A DNA stretch of 64,000 bases from Atopobium sp. (GCA_022732885.1 JAIJTS010000003.1:54443-118442); one strand, 5' to 3'; shown: positions 7,279 to 16,534, counted from the first letter of the stretch. A program made the numbers and translations. Notes: generated by a model not told the origin, from the letters alone.

Positions 7279-7857
7279 TTATCTACCCAGAAGCTTCCAG
7301 AGTTTCTCGCGCTGTTCTGGAGAAATACGGTCTTCAAGCGTCATGCGTGTACTGACCTGATCGCGACGCATCTCTTCGACAACGTTATCTGCCTGGGAAA
7401 TCTCGTGGACAAGCGACGCGCTTGCAATACGCGTGACCTCGCCGGGGCCAAAGCCGGCCGTGGCGCGAATGTCTCGGTCCGACGTAACCAGAAATACCTT
7501 GCGACCAGCCTCTCGTGCGTCCGTGACCAGGCGTTCGATGACGCTATCTGCGGACTCCCCCGTCTCGGAAAAGACCAGTTGCACACCAGCATGGCTGCGC
7601 TCCGGGCGCTCGTCGTTTACGTTTCCCTTGCCATCGAACACAATAACGGACTCGTAGGCGCTTTGTGCAAACGTGGCAACGTCAGAGATGAGCGCTAAAC
7701 GGGCGCGATAAAACGGATCGGTATTGAGGTGATAGGCCCTCTCAGCAGCGGTTTCTTGCGCAGAAGAGCCACGCTCATCCAGCAGCGCCTCATAGCGAGG
7801 GGTTGCCAGCATGACGTTATAGCCATCGACCACAAGCAGCGATTTTTTCTGAGCCAT
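7279..7857 (-). CDS. yacP: NYN-domain ribonuclease, YacP/Rae1 family
   Basis: The 192-residue protein begins MAQKKSLLVVDGYNVMLATP, the acidic strand of the NYN (PIN-like) nuclease fold. Further acidic residues fit the metal site: VFDGKGN at about 75-81, and TSDRDIR at about 126-132. The Bacillus homologue Rae1 is an endoribonuclease that cleaves mRNA in the ribosomal A site. It sits 18 nt downstream of rlmB in the conserved cysS-rlmB-yacP order. Ribonuclease activity is inferred from the family. Confidence 0.85.
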   Translation of the reverse strand: MAQKKSLLVVDGYNVMLATPRYEALLDERGSSAQETAAERAYHLNTDPFYRARLALISDVATFAQSAYESVIVFDGKGNVNDERPERSHAGVQLVFSETGESADSVIERLVTDAREAGRKVFLVTSDRDIRATAGFGPGEVTRIASASLVHEISQADNVVEEMRRDQVSTRMTLEDRISPEQREKLWKLLGR

Positions 7858-7875
7858 ACCTTACGCTTCCTGGGC

Positions 7876-8979
7876 TTACGCGTCCTGGGTCCTGCGGAGC
7901 CACTCATAGCACATGACCGTTGTTGCCTGAGCAACGTTCAGGGACTCTACCTGGCCAAACTGAGGAAGCTTGCACGTAAAATCGCACTTCTCGAGCATAA
8001 GGCGAGAAATTCCTGAACCTTCAGAGCCCATAACAAGTGCAAGGCGGCCTCCCATAGGAGCCTCCCACACGGACTGAGTGGCGTGCTCGGTGGAGCCACA
8101 TGTCCAAAAACCTGCGGCTTTGAGCTCTTCAAGAGCGCGTGGCAGATTAGAAACCTGAGCAATTGGCAGGTGAAGCACGGCTCCTGCGGAAGTCTTGTAT
8201 GCTCCAACGCCAACTCGAGCGGCGCGAGCGTTTGCAATAACGACGCCGGCTGCGCCAACTACCTCAGCACTTCTTACGATTGCGCCAAAGTTTCCCTCGT
8301 CAGTGACATGATCCAAGACCACAACCAGCGCGTTTTCAGAACCGGCGCGCTGAATAATTTCAGAGAGGTCGGCGTAGGCAAAAGGCTGTGTACGGACAAT
8401 AACGCCCTGGTGAGCGCCGTGGCTTGAAAGCGAGTCAAGTACTGGTTTTGCAACACGCTCGACAGGAATACCCTCCTGCTCAAGCTGGCGTGCAAGCGCC
8501 TCAATCTCCTGGTCCTTCTGTCCGCTTGCGGCTTGTACCAGCGCATTCTTCAAAGGAATGCCAACAGTCAGCGCCTCAGCTACTGCGCGACGACCCTCGA
8601 TAAGATCAGTTGCAGGCTTCTTATTGCCGGGACGTCCAGCGGCGGCACCTCGCTGTCCACCAGCGCCTTTCTGTCCGCGAGTGCCCTGAGCTGCACGTGC
8701 GCCTTGTGTGGAGCGTGCGCCCTTTGAGCCCTGGCCATTCTTGGCGCCAAAATAACCGCCCCAGTCGGCAGTCTTCTTGGAGCCACGACCTGCGCCACCG
8801 CGACCAGCAGCGCCACCACGACCTGCAGCGCCACCGCGACCTGCGCCGCTGCGACCTGCAGCTCCTCCGCGACCTGCGGAGCTACCGCGACCCGAAGCTC
8901 CACCGCGGCCAGCAGCGCCACGACCAGCAGCACCCTCGGAACGAGTGTTTTTAGAGGTAGAACGCTGATTTCTTGCCAT
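7876..8979 (-). CDS. rlmB: 23S rRNA (guanosine-2'-O-)-methyltransferase, RlmB/TrmH family
   Basis: Residues from about 140 form a SpoU substrate-binding domain (DLIEGRRAVAEAL) and then the knotted SpoU methylase with EGNFGAIVRSAEVVGA, LVMGSEGSGIS and ESLNVAQATTVM, the three SAM-binding motifs. It is predicted to methylate a 23S rRNA guanosine. Odd: the first 120 residues are a Gly/Arg/Ala-rich tract of repeated AAGRGG-like units, so the protein is 367 residues rather than about 250. The RGG-like tail may bind RNA. It begins 2 nt after the cysS stop, implying co-translation. Confidence 0.9.
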   Translation of the reverse strand: MARNQRSTSKNTRSEGAAGRGAAGRGGASGRGSSAGRGGAAGRSGAGRGGAAGRGGAAGRGGAGRGSKKTADWGGYFGAKNGQGSKGARSTQGARAAQGTRGQKGAGGQRGAAAGRPGNKKPATDLIEGRRAVAEALTVGIPLKNALVQAASGQKDQEIEALARQLEQEGIPVERVAKPVLDSLSSHGAHQGVIVRTQPFAYADLSEIIQRAGSENALVVVLDHVTDEGNFGAIVRSAEVVGAAGVVIANARAARVGVGAYKTSAGAVLHLPIAQVSNLPRALEELKAAGFWTCGSTEHATQSVWEAPMGGRLALVMGSEGSGISRLMLEKCDFTCKLPQFGQVESLNVAQATTVMCYEWLRRTQDA

Positions 8980-8981
8980 AG

Positions 8982-10463
8982 TTAGTCTGCCTTACGCTTA
9001 AGTCGAGCGCCAGCGGCGGTATCTTCAATCAAAAGTCCAAGCCCAGCAATGCCGTCTCTAATTTGATCGGCAACTGCCCAGTTCTTCTGGGAACGAGCCT
9101 CTTGTCGAGCAGCAAGCAAAGCCTCTGCAGCCTCATCGGCTGACGTGCCCTCATAACCTGCTACCTGGGATGCAAGCGTTACAAGCTCCTCTGGTAAATC
9201 AGAGGTAGACGCTGCCTGAGTCAAATCGATTCCCAAAGCTCCTGTGAGCTCACACAACATATCTGATGCACGGAGAACAGGACTTGCGCCAACGTTCTGG
9301 CCAACCTCTGCAAGATAGGTATTTGCAGCAGTTACCAGCGCAAAGATAGCAGCAAGTGCTCCTGCAGTATTGAAATCATCATCCATCTGAGCGTCAAACT
9401 CGCTCTGGGCTGTGTTAATTGCCTCAGCAAGCGTACGATCAGCATCGGAAAGTTCATGCTGAGCAGACGACTGCTTGTAAGCCCAGCGGAGATTTGCAAC
9501 GCAGGTCTTCATACGCTCAAGCGTGCCAACAGTTCCTTCAAGACGCTCAAATGAGAAATCAAGTGGTGCACGATAGTGCGTCTGAAGCATCAAAAGTCTT
9601 ACTGCATCTGCAGGGTACTTGTCCAAAACTTCCTTGAGTGTGTAGAAGTTGCCCAAAGACTTGGACATCTTCTCGCCATCAACGCGAAGCATTCCAGTAT
9701 GCATCCAATAATTGGCGAGAGGAGCGTGCCAAGCACAAGATGCCTGCGCGGTCTCGTTCTCATGGTGAGGGAATACCAGGTCAGAACCACCACCGTGAAT
9801 GTCAATTGGAGTGCCCAGGTAGCGATGAATCATGGCGCAGCACTCACTGTGCCAACCTGGACGACCTTCTCCCCAAGGGCTTGGCCAGCTAGGCTCACCA
9901 GGCTTTGCCGCCTTCCAGAGTGCAAAGTCAAATGGATCGCGTTTCTCGTCATTAACCTCAACGCGCTCACCTGCGCGGAGCTGATCAAGGTCTCGGCCAG
10001 AAAGCACGCCATAGCCGTGGTCAGAACGAACCGAGAAGTACACGTCGCCCGAAGGCACCGCGTAAGCGTGACCCTGTTCAATCAAAGATTGAATCATCTG
10101 GAGCATGGCTTCAATCTCGTGCGTTGCGCGAGGACGAATATCAGGGTCCAGTATATTGAAACGGTGCATCTGCTCGATAAACGCTTGAGAAAACTCTTCA
10201 GAAACCTCTTGAGCAGTCCTTCCCTGCTCAATGGCACGCTGAATAATCTTGTCGTCAACGTCAGTCAGGTTCTGAGCAAAAGTGACCTCATAACCTTTGT
10301 GCATCAGATAACGTCGAATAACGTCAAACGAGAGGAAGGTACGGGCGTTTCCGATGTGAATCTGATCGTAAACCGTAGGACCACACACGTACATGCGGAT
10401 TTTGCCCTCGTCGATTGGCTTTAACTCTTCTTTTTTATGCGTCTGAGTGTTATAGACAAGCAT
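8982..10463 (-). CDS. cysS: Cysteinyl-tRNA synthetase
   Basis: The class I synthetase (493 residues) has the first zinc ligand in YVCGPTVYDQIHIGNART (with the HIGN motif), a second motif HSECCAM and the KMSKSLGN loop, with a C-terminal DALR-type helical domain. It charges tRNA-Cys. An in-frame 39-codon extension is rejected because GAGGAG lies 5 nt before the ATG at 10461-10463. In related genomes it normally follows ispF or neighbours directly. Here the radical SAM cassette intervenes, so it needs its own promoter (a TATACT-like -10 at 10497-10502 is possible). Confidence 0.96.
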   Translation of the reverse strand: MLVYNTQTHKKEELKPIDEGKIRMYVCGPTVYDQIHIGNARTFLSFDVIRRYLMHKGYEVTFAQNLTDVDDKIIQRAIEQGRTAQEVSEEFSQAFIEQMHRFNILDPDIRPRATHEIEAMLQMIQSLIEQGHAYAVPSGDVYFSVRSDHGYGVLSGRDLDQLRAGERVEVNDEKRDPFDFALWKAAKPGEPSWPSPWGEGRPGWHSECCAMIHRYLGTPIDIHGGGSDLVFPHHENETAQASCAWHAPLANYWMHTGMLRVDGEKMSKSLGNFYTLKEVLDKYPADAVRLLMLQTHYRAPLDFSFERLEGTVGTLERMKTCVANLRWAYKQSSAQHELSDADRTLAEAINTAQSEFDAQMDDDFNTAGALAAIFALVTAANTYLAEVGQNVGASPVLRASDMLCELTGALGIDLTQAASTSDLPEELVTLASQVAGYEGTSADEAAEALLAARQEARSQKNWAVADQIRDGIAGLGLLIEDTAAGARLKRKAD

Positions 10464-10821
10464 ACATACTCCTCGCAACCATTGTGTATTGGTGTAAGTA
10501 TAAACGGTTTGTGGAAAACCTTTTAGTTCCATACATAGCACAGAAAAAATAAATTGTGTCGTATGGGCTTTGTCACACACTCAATTTTTCATTATATCAC
10601 TCGAATATTTCAAAAATCGAACTTTCGGTGAATTATAATATTTTTAATTTAATATTTTATGTTTATTATAAGAATATAACCTATTTAACTGGTTGTTTAA
10701 AAATATCTACTTTTCTATCTACTACCATTCATCGAAAAAAGGTTTTTCTCTTATTAAAGCTTCTACAATATTCACAACGTGTTAGCTAGCACAAATTACA
10801 ACAACTTGTAAGGAGACAGCT
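10464..10821. other. AT-rich divergent intergenic region between cysS and the RiPP cassette
   Basis: This region has a much lower GC content than cysS. I see no coding frame. A TACAAT -10-like box lies near 10766. An imperfect palindrome, GTGTTAGCTAGCAC, lies near 10780-10793 and may be an operator. AAGGAG precedes the precursor start. Confidence 0.5.
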
Positions 10822-10914
10822 ATGAAATGGATTATCAAACCATCAAAGCAGGCTACAACAATTACCGGCTGTGTTATTTTCATCAACATTTGTGGAGCAA
10901 GATTCAACGTTTAA
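10822..10914 (+). CDS. Putative two-cysteine RiPP precursor peptide
   Basis: A 30-codon frame has a near-perfect AAGGAGACAGCT ribosome site. It begins MKWIIKPSKQATTITG and ends CVIFINICGARFNV. Two cysteines, seven residues apart at 17 and 24, sit in a hydrophobic C-terminal core. It lies directly ahead of a radical SAM/SPASM maturase and an ABC exporter, the usual layout for sactipeptide or ranthipeptide precursors. The MKxIxKPSK start resembles my memory of Cys-rich clostridial radical SAM precursors (Clo7bot-like). This needs a profile check. There is no Gly-Gly leader motif. I infer a modified secreted peptide, not a proven one. Confidence 0.72.
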   Translation: MKWIIKPSKQATTITGCVIFINICGARFNV

Positions 10915-10921
10915 TCTAATT

Positions 10922-10950
10922 GCTGCTGGAGAGATTTTCTCTCCAGCAGC
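10922..10950 (+). promoter_or_regulatory. 13-bp hairpin between precursor and maturase genes
   Basis: GCTGCTGGAGAGA and TCTCTCCAGCAGC form a perfect 13-bp stem with a 3-nt loop, 8 nt after the precursor stop. No T tract follows, so it likely stabilises the short precursor mRNA or lowers read-through, giving excess precursor over enzyme. Confidence 0.75.
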
Positions 10951-10971
10951 TAGAATCGCAGGTGAATGGAT

Positions 10972-12291
10972 ATGGCTAACAGATATAACTCCTTTAAATT
11001 TTCAAAATACAATTCCTTCGTTGAACATGATGATAATTTATATATCTACAATTCATTCACTGGTGGATTGTTAGAAGTTGACAAAACTTTGAAAGATTAT
11101 TTCAAAGCAAAAAAATTCGACAATCAATTATCAAGTTCGATTAAAGCGTTATCCGACGAAACATCGGATAATCTACTGTCAGGCGGAATTCTAGTAGACA
11201 GCTCTATTGACGAAACAGAAGCACTTATCTGTTCATCCCAAATACATCGATTTGCAACAGATAATCTAACTTTAACAATTGCTCCTACCACTTATTGTAA
11301 CTTTAGGTGTCCTTACTGTTTTGAAAATATTAGAAATCAAACATCAATGTCAGAAGAAACGATTGCCCAAATACCTCGATTTATTAAAAGTAACTTCCCT
11401 GATTTGAAGGCACTTCAAATTGTTTGGTATGGTGGAGAACCACTACTCGAGTTAGATAAAATTTCATTATTGACCAGCAAGCTAATAAATAATGATTATT
11501 ACTTGCAACCAGCTTCAATAGTAACGAATGGATATCTGCTAAATGAACAAATTGCACACAAACTTGTTGACCTAGGTATTAACAACGCTCAAGTCACAAT
11601 TGACGGTTCAAGAAATGATCATAATTTACGCAGAATTCCAGCGAATGGCTCACCAACTTTTGACCGTATACTTAAAAATATTCAGTCTTGTTCTAATTTG
11701 CTCAACATTACAATTAGAATCAATGCCGATAAGACTAATGTTAAGCATGCGGATGAGTTATTGGAAGACCTTGAAAAAGCTGGTTTAAAAGATGTCGTTT
11801 CAATAAGTTTATCGCCAGTAACTGATTACACTGAAAAGAATAATGATTTGGGAGTATGTTTTTCATCTTCCCAATTTGCTGATGAAGAGTACATCTTCTA
11901 TAAAAAGGCGGTACAAAAAGGATTTGATGTCGTAGGTAGTCTATTGCGTCAAAGGCAAATTTGTGGAGCAATTTCCTACAACTCTTATGTAATTGACCCT
12001 CATGGTGATCTTTATAAATGTTGGGATTCAATAGGAAATATAGATGAGAAAGTGGGAACCATCTATGATTCCATACAGCTAAATACCAATCTTTGCAAAT
12101 GGCTTACATACAATCCGTATAAGAAAAATTGTATTAACTGTAAAGTCCTTCCCATGTGTAATGGTGGTTGCCCAAATCAATTCATCCAAACGGGAAGACT
12201 TGGGTGTTGTAGTAGTTTTTATAATCTCAACAAAAAACTAGAGTTGATTTCCTATGTGCTTAATAATAATGAAGGTGATTCGAATGAGTAA
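10972..12291 (+). CDS. Radical SAM/SPASM peptide maturase
   Basis: The 439-residue protein has the radical SAM motif CNFRCPYC (about residue 107) in a PTTYCNFRCPYCFE context, YGGEP (the GGE SAM-binding motif) and a C-terminal SPASM region with CGAISYNSYVIDPHGDLYKC and CINCKVLPMCNGGCP that would hold auxiliary 4Fe-4S clusters. It probably forms thioether or carbon crosslinks in the adjacent precursor. An ATG two codons upstream is less likely: AGGTGA is only one base from it but 7 nt from the chosen ATG. It overlaps the ABC gene by 8 nt. The AT-rich codon use differs from ispF and cysS and suggests acquisition. Confidence 0.9.
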   Translation: MANRYNSFKFSKYNSFVEHDDNLYIYNSFTGGLLEVDKTLKDYFKAKKFDNQLSSSIKALSDETSDNLLSGGILVDSSIDETEALICSSQIHRFATDNLTLTIAPTTYCNFRCPYCFENIRNQTSMSEETIAQIPRFIKSNFPDLKALQIVWYGGEPLLELDKISLLTSKLINNDYYLQPASIVTNGYLLNEQIAHKLVDLGINNAQVTIDGSRNDHNLRRIPANGSPTFDRILKNIQSCSNLLNITIRINADKTNVKHADELLEDLEKAGLKDVVSISLSPVTDYTEKNNDLGVCFSSSQFADEEYIFYKKAVQKGFDVVGSLLRQRQICGAISYNSYVIDPHGDLYKCWDSIGNIDEKVGTIYDSIQLNTNLCKWLTYNPYKKNCINCKVLPMCNGGCPNQFIQTGRLGCCSSFYNLNKKLELISYVLNNNEGDSNE

Positions 12292-13924
12292 GTTTTTTAA
12301 CATTATCCGCTACTGTATATCTACCATTCTGGATAAGGGCAGTCTTGCGATTTTTCTCTTTCTGTCATTCTTTGTCACAGCGCTTATGGTGATCCAACCG
12401 CTTCTTGTTGGATTTGTAATTAATCTTTTTATTTCAGGAACAACTTGGAGCGAGATACTTTTCTATTGCGCCATAGTTGCCGCACTAGGAATCCTCATTG
12501 CCGGCTGCTCCTATCTTGCTAAAACACGGTATTGTCAGTTACAGGTTGATTCTGCGTTTACTATTGAGCGACAGCTGATTGACAAGATTCAACATGCAGA
12601 TTCATCGTTTTTCTCGTCATATGATTCTGGTCATTATCGTCAGACAGTAAATAATGATGCTAATGACGTTTCGATTTTTATACTTACACAATGTATGAGC
12701 TTTGTAACAACTATGGTCTCTGTCTTAGGCACACTGGCAATTATTTTATATCTGAACCCATTAACCGCTCTTGTAACAGTTGTTCTGTTGTTGGTGAGTT
12801 TTATTATCTATAAGCAAATCCAAGCTGCGGCCTATAAAAGATACAGAGAATCCAAAGAACTAAGATCTCAATATGGATCTATTGAGCTTTCCCAATTCAC
12901 AGACGTAGATTTTATCAGGCGTCATTCTCTCTTTGAGCGTTTCTTTAATCAGCACTATGCCGTCAATCAAAAACTTCGTAGTGCCATTCATGAGCAGTAC
13001 AAACTGGAATTTGGTGTACAGGAATTAAACAATGCTGTAATTGCCGTATTCCAAGCCATTGTCTTTATTACCTGTGCATATCAAATTTTCCTTGGAGCAC
13101 TCCAGCCTGGCTATATTGCAACCATTTCAAGCTATTTTGTATCGCTCTTAGGTTCTATTACGCTTCTTATGGAATTTGGCATGGCTTATCAGAGTATTAC
13201 GGTAAGTCTTAATCGAATTGAGCAGATTCTTGATTTACCTCAAGAGTCCGTTGGTAACATCATTCCATCAGAGAACGTCAATCAAATTACCTGCACAAAT
13301 GTATCTTTCTCTTATCCGCATACAAATAAAGTACTGATGAACAACTTGTCTTGCAGTTTTGCAAAAGGAAATATATACGCCATTACCGGTGGAAACGGTA
13401 CCGGCAAATCAACATTTCTGAAACTCATTAACGGAGAGTGGTCTTCTCACCTATCGGGCACTATTACTATTAACGAGGACTTACTAGCTCAAATTAATCA
13501 GTATGAACTCCGAAAAAATACTCTTGGATTTACCGAACAAGAGCCAAGCATTGTTGACGATACAGTAAGAAATAATCTGACCCTACTCTGCAAAAAGCAA
13601 CCAACAGATGAAGAGATAATCAACTATATCAAGCTGTTCAATCTGGAAAAATTGCTGCTTGGAGACGATCAAAATCTTGACGTTCGCCTGGGTGAACGAA
13701 GCTCTGCTATCTCTGGTGGAGAAAAGCAAAAGATTGCAATTATCCGCATGATGCTTATGAATCCAAGTGTTATGTTGCTTGACGAGCCAACTTCTGCATT
13801 AGATCAAAAAAGTGTTGATATCCTTCTTAATCTTCTCAAGAAGGTCAAGCAGGACCACATCATACTTCTCATATCTCATGACCCTAAAGTGGTGGAAGCA
13901 GCCGACCATATCGTAGAGCTGTAA
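12284..13924 (+). CDS. ABC transporter, fused membrane and ATPase domains (peptide export)
   Basis: The 546-residue half-transporter has about six membrane spans in residues 1-300 and a nucleotide-binding domain with Walker A GGNGTGKST, signature ISGGEKQKIAIIR, and Walker B VMLLDEPTSALD. It starts at the ATG with AAGGTGATT upstream, overlapping the maturase stop. There is no N-terminal C39 peptidase domain, so it would export without cleaving a leader. Precursor export (or self-immunity) is inferred from position. It ends one base before the convergent ispF. Confidence 0.88.
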   Translation: MSKFFNIIRYCISTILDKGSLAIFLFLSFFVTALMVIQPLLVGFVINLFISGTTWSEILFYCAIVAALGILIAGCSYLAKTRYCQLQVDSAFTIERQLIDKIQHADSSFFSSYDSGHYRQTVNNDANDVSIFILTQCMSFVTTMVSVLGTLAIILYLNPLTALVTVVLLLVSFIIYKQIQAAAYKRYRESKELRSQYGSIELSQFTDVDFIRRHSLFERFFNQHYAVNQKLRSAIHEQYKLEFGVQELNNAVIAVFQAIVFITCAYQIFLGALQPGYIATISSYFVSLLGSITLLMEFGMAYQSITVSLNRIEQILDLPQESVGNIIPSENVNQITCTNVSFSYPHTNKVLMNNLSCSFAKGNIYAITGGNGTGKSTFLKLINGEWSSHLSGTITINEDLLAQINQYELRKNTLGFTEQEPSIVDDTVRNNLTLLCKKQPTDEEIINYIKLFNLEKLLLGDDQNLDVRLGERSSAISGGEKQKIAIIRMMLMNPSVMLLDEPTSALDQKSVDILLNLLKKVKQDHIILLISHDPKVVEAADHIVEL

Positions 13925-13925
13925 T

Positions 13926-14420
13926 TTATTGCGCGCTACGTCCCAGCAGAACAACTGCCCAGGCAGCAATGCCTTCTTGAGTGCCCACAAAACCAAGGCC
14001 TTCGGTGGTAGTTGCTTTTACGCCAACTTTGTCTGACGTAACGCCCATGACCTCAGCCATGCGGTTTCTCATAGCGTCGCGATGAGGGAGCAGCTTAGGT
14101 GCTTGAGCTGCAACGGTGCAGTCACAGTCCAGAAGCTCAAAGCCCTCATTACGAACAAGCTGCATAACATGGGACAGAAGCACCATAGAATCAGCGCCCT
14201 CATAAGCAGGGTCTGTATCAGGGAAAAGCTGGCCAATGTCGCCGGCACGCATAGCTCCTAGTAGGGCGTCCATGAGTGCATGAGCCAAAACGTCAGCATC
14301 GGAATGGCCGAGAAGACCTTTGGTGTGCTCAATTTTAATACCACCTAAGATAAGATCTCTGCCCTCTACCAGGCGATGAACATCGTATCCGTGGCCAATT
14401 TTAAGCTCTGGCATACTCAC
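13926..14420 (-). CDS. ispF: 2-C-methyl-D-erythritol 2,4-cyclodiphosphate synthase
   Basis: The 164-residue enzyme has the metal-binding GHGYDVHRL near the N terminus and GHSDADVLAHALMDALLGA (about residues 38-56). The C-terminal TTEGLGFVGTQEGIA forms part of the substrate pocket. It makes MEcPP in the MEP isoprenoid pathway. The GTG start overlaps the ispD stop (GTGA), so the two are translationally coupled, and an ATG two codons later is an alternative. It works directly after IspD's product is phosphorylated by IspE, which is not in this window. Confidence 0.95.
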   Translation of the reverse strand: MSMPELKIGHGYDVHRLVEGRDLILGGIKIEHTKGLLGHSDADVLAHALMDALLGAMRAGDIGQLFPDTDPAYEGADSMVLLSHVMQLVRNEGFELLDCDCTVAAQAPKLLPHRDAMRNRMAEVMGVTSDKVGVKATTTEGLGFVGTQEGIAAWAVVLLGRSAQ

Positions 14421-15220
14421 TCTACAGCCCCACTTCCGGTTGCGCCTTCTAACAAGCGTCGGCTGAGCGTGGCTTCAACAATTGCAAGGTCAGACGGGTA
14501 CGTGACCTTCACGTTTTCTCGTTGCGACTCAACGCACAGCACCGTAAGACTCAGTCGCTCAACTAACGACGAATCATCGGTTCCCTGATAGCCCTCCTGA
14601 CGAGCCACTTCGTGAGCTTCAAGCAGCGTGCGCGTCTTAAACACCTGAGGGGTCTGGGCAGCCCAGAAAGTAGAGCGATCAGGTGTATCTACGATGGTTG
14701 TGCCGTCTACGCGCTTTAGCGTATCAGTTGCACGGTGAGCCAAAATTGCTCCCGCAATCTTAGGAGAGTTGCGGACCGTACCAATGACCTGCTCAATGGT
14801 TTCTACCTCAATGAGCGGACGAACCGCATCATGAACAGAAACAAAATCATATCCGACAGGCACTACCTGAAGCGCGTTGTAAACCGATTCCTGTCTGGTA
14901 GCACCAGATGTTGCAAAGTGAACGGGTTTGTGGAGTACAAGCTTGCCCAAAACACCCTCTTGAACTGCAGCGCGTTTCTCGTCAGAGCAAGCAATTACAA
15001 TGTGAGCCACGCTGGGCGCGTGATCAAACGCAAGGATTGACCAGCTCATCAGCGGAAGTCCGCAAACAGTAATAAACTGCTTGCCGTCAGGATATCCAAA
15101 GCGCTCGCCAATGCCGCCGGCCACAATGACGGCAACGGTATCGGCTTTTGCTCCATGTGTTGAAAGGCGAGAAGGACGTGGCTTTGACACAACCTTTGCA
15201 CAAGTGCTGCTTGCAGCCAT
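14417..15220 (-). CDS. ispD: 2-C-methyl-D-erythritol 4-phosphate cytidylyltransferase
   Basis: The nucleotidyltransferase signature VAVIVAGGIGERFG (about residues 29-42), followed by K in DGKQF, and VHDAVRPLI identify IspD, which couples CTP to MEP. An N-terminal extension of about 27 residues makes it 267 residues rather than about 230. The upstream ATG is kept because it overlaps the disA stop as TAATG. disA-ispD-ispF form one overlapping transcription unit. Confidence 0.95.
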   Translation of the reverse strand: MAASSTCAKVVSKPRPSRLSTHGAKADTVAVIVAGGIGERFGYPDGKQFITVCGLPLMSWSILAFDHAPSVAHIVIACSDEKRAAVQEGVLGKLVLHKPVHFATSGATRQESVYNALQVVPVGYDFVSVHDAVRPLIEVETIEQVIGTVRNSPKIAGAILAHRATDTLKRVDGTTIVDTPDRSTFWAAQTPQVFKTRTLLEAHEVARQEGYQGTDDSSLVERLSLTVLCVESQRENVKVTYPSDLAIVEATLSRRLLEGATGSGAVE

Positions 15221-16299
15221 TATTCTGACTTACCCCACATTCTGCGGAGACTGTTAGCAAGTGCACCGGGGTTCTCGACACCCAGGGATTTGAGGCTAGA
15301 CGTATCGTTTTCTGCAACGTGAAGCAGCTGCTGCAGGTTATCGTAGGCGTCAACAATTCTGGCTGCAATTTCATCGTTGACTACGTGAACGCGAGAAAGC
15401 GTGCGCAGGCCCAGAGGCTCCATGGACGCATCTTCTCCGCGACCATCGGAGTAGCCAAGAATCTGGCCAACACTCTCTGCGGAACGGAGCTCAGTGTTGG
15501 CTGTCTCATGGAAGCGGCGGCGAATAGCGCGTGCCTCCTCAGCAGAAGAATCTACAGCGTAATCGCGAATCATCAGGTTATAGGCCTCGTCGATGCCGCC
15601 CAAATATTCCTCGCGCTGCATAGCAGTGGTTTTACCCTCGCTGCCCAACTCCAAAAGGCAGGCATCCAGCTGATCAACGGCACTAAACAGAACCTCAAAG
15701 AGATAGAAAATACCAGCTACATCGCCCAGAGTGACGTAGTTATCAAGCTCAAGCGCGGTCAGGCGCAGAAGCGCACGATCAAGCTGCTGACGTGTATTCT
15801 GCATAGCAACCGAAAGCTGATTGACGGTAGACATAATGGCTGGTACAGACTTCAGCGGAATAACGTGACCATCAACGTAGACGGTAATCAACGAACGGCG
15901 AGAAGACACTGCAATCACAATTGACTTGGTGAGCAAGCTCATACGAGCTGCAGTACGATGGCGAGTGCCTGTTTCTGCAGTTGGAAGCGTTGCGTCAGGA
16001 TTAAGGTGGAAGTTGGCACGTAAAATTCTGGTGAGATCTTTATCTACCACCACGGCGCCATCCATTTTGCAGAGCTCAAACAGGCGGTTTGCGGTAAAGG
16101 AAACATCAAGTTTAAAACCGTCTCCACCTGCAGCAAGAACGTTTTCTGTATCCCCTACACAAATGAGGGCACCAAGACGACCAGCAATAATCATATCCAG
16201 AGCAACGCGGAGCGCTGTTCCTGGAGCAGTCATTTTCAGAGCTGAAGCAATACGGTCCCCGTCTTCTAATGCGTTTGGATCAAGTTGCGTTGGCTCCAT
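15220..16299 (-). CDS. disA: DNA integrity scanning protein, diadenylate cyclase
   Basis: The 359-residue protein has the DAC domain with DGAVVVD and GTRHRTAARMS (DGA and RHR catalytic motifs, about residues 80 and 111), which makes c-di-AMP from two ATP. A helical linker and a C-terminal helix-hairpin-helix region that senses branched DNA complete it (LRTLSRV near 306 and LKSLGVENPGALANSLRRM). The length is the family norm. c-di-AMP from this enzyme would report DNA damage and affect osmotic control. It is the head of the disA-ispD-ispF unit. Upstream, minus-strand TTGAAAC repeats lie at 16359-16383. Confidence 0.96.
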   Translation of the reverse strand: MEPTQLDPNALEDGDRIASALKMTAPGTALRVALDMIIAGRLGALICVGDTENVLAAGGDGFKLDVSFTANRLFELCKMDGAVVVDKDLTRILRANFHLNPDATLPTAETGTRHRTAARMSLLTKSIVIAVSSRRSLITVYVDGHVIPLKSVPAIMSTVNQLSVAMQNTRQQLDRALLRLTALELDNYVTLGDVAGIFYLFEVLFSAVDQLDACLLELGSEGKTTAMQREEYLGGIDEAYNLMIRDYAVDSSAEEARAIRRRFHETANTELRSAESVGQILGYSDGRGEDASMEPLGLRTLSRVHVVNDEIAARIVDAYDNLQQLLHVAENDTSSLKSLGVENPGALANSLRRMWGKSE

Positions 16300-16358
16300 G
16301 GCTCTCCCCTAATTACTTGCAGCTTATAGGCTGCGTTTTGCGTTGTTGTACGTTTACA

Positions 16359-16383
16359 GTTTCAATTTGTTTCAACGTTTCAA
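16359..16383 (-). repeat. Three TTGAAAC boxes upstream of disA
   Basis: TTGAAAC occurs three times within 25 nt on the minus strand, 60-85 nt before the disA start. The first or second could serve as -35 elements, or the array could bind a regulator. The 16300-16534 gap otherwise holds TTTCTCAACG/TTTCTCGCCA motifs. Confidence 0.45.
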
Positions 16384-16534
16384 GTATACGGTTTTGTTGC
16401 CAGTACGTGTAGTGACGGTTTTGAGAAGACGGGTTTCTCAACGGATTTCTCAACGGGTGCCTGGGCAGTCTACTCGACACGGACTTCTTGCCAAGGTTTT
16501 CTCGCCAAGAGAACTACGCGTTTAGCTGCGATAC

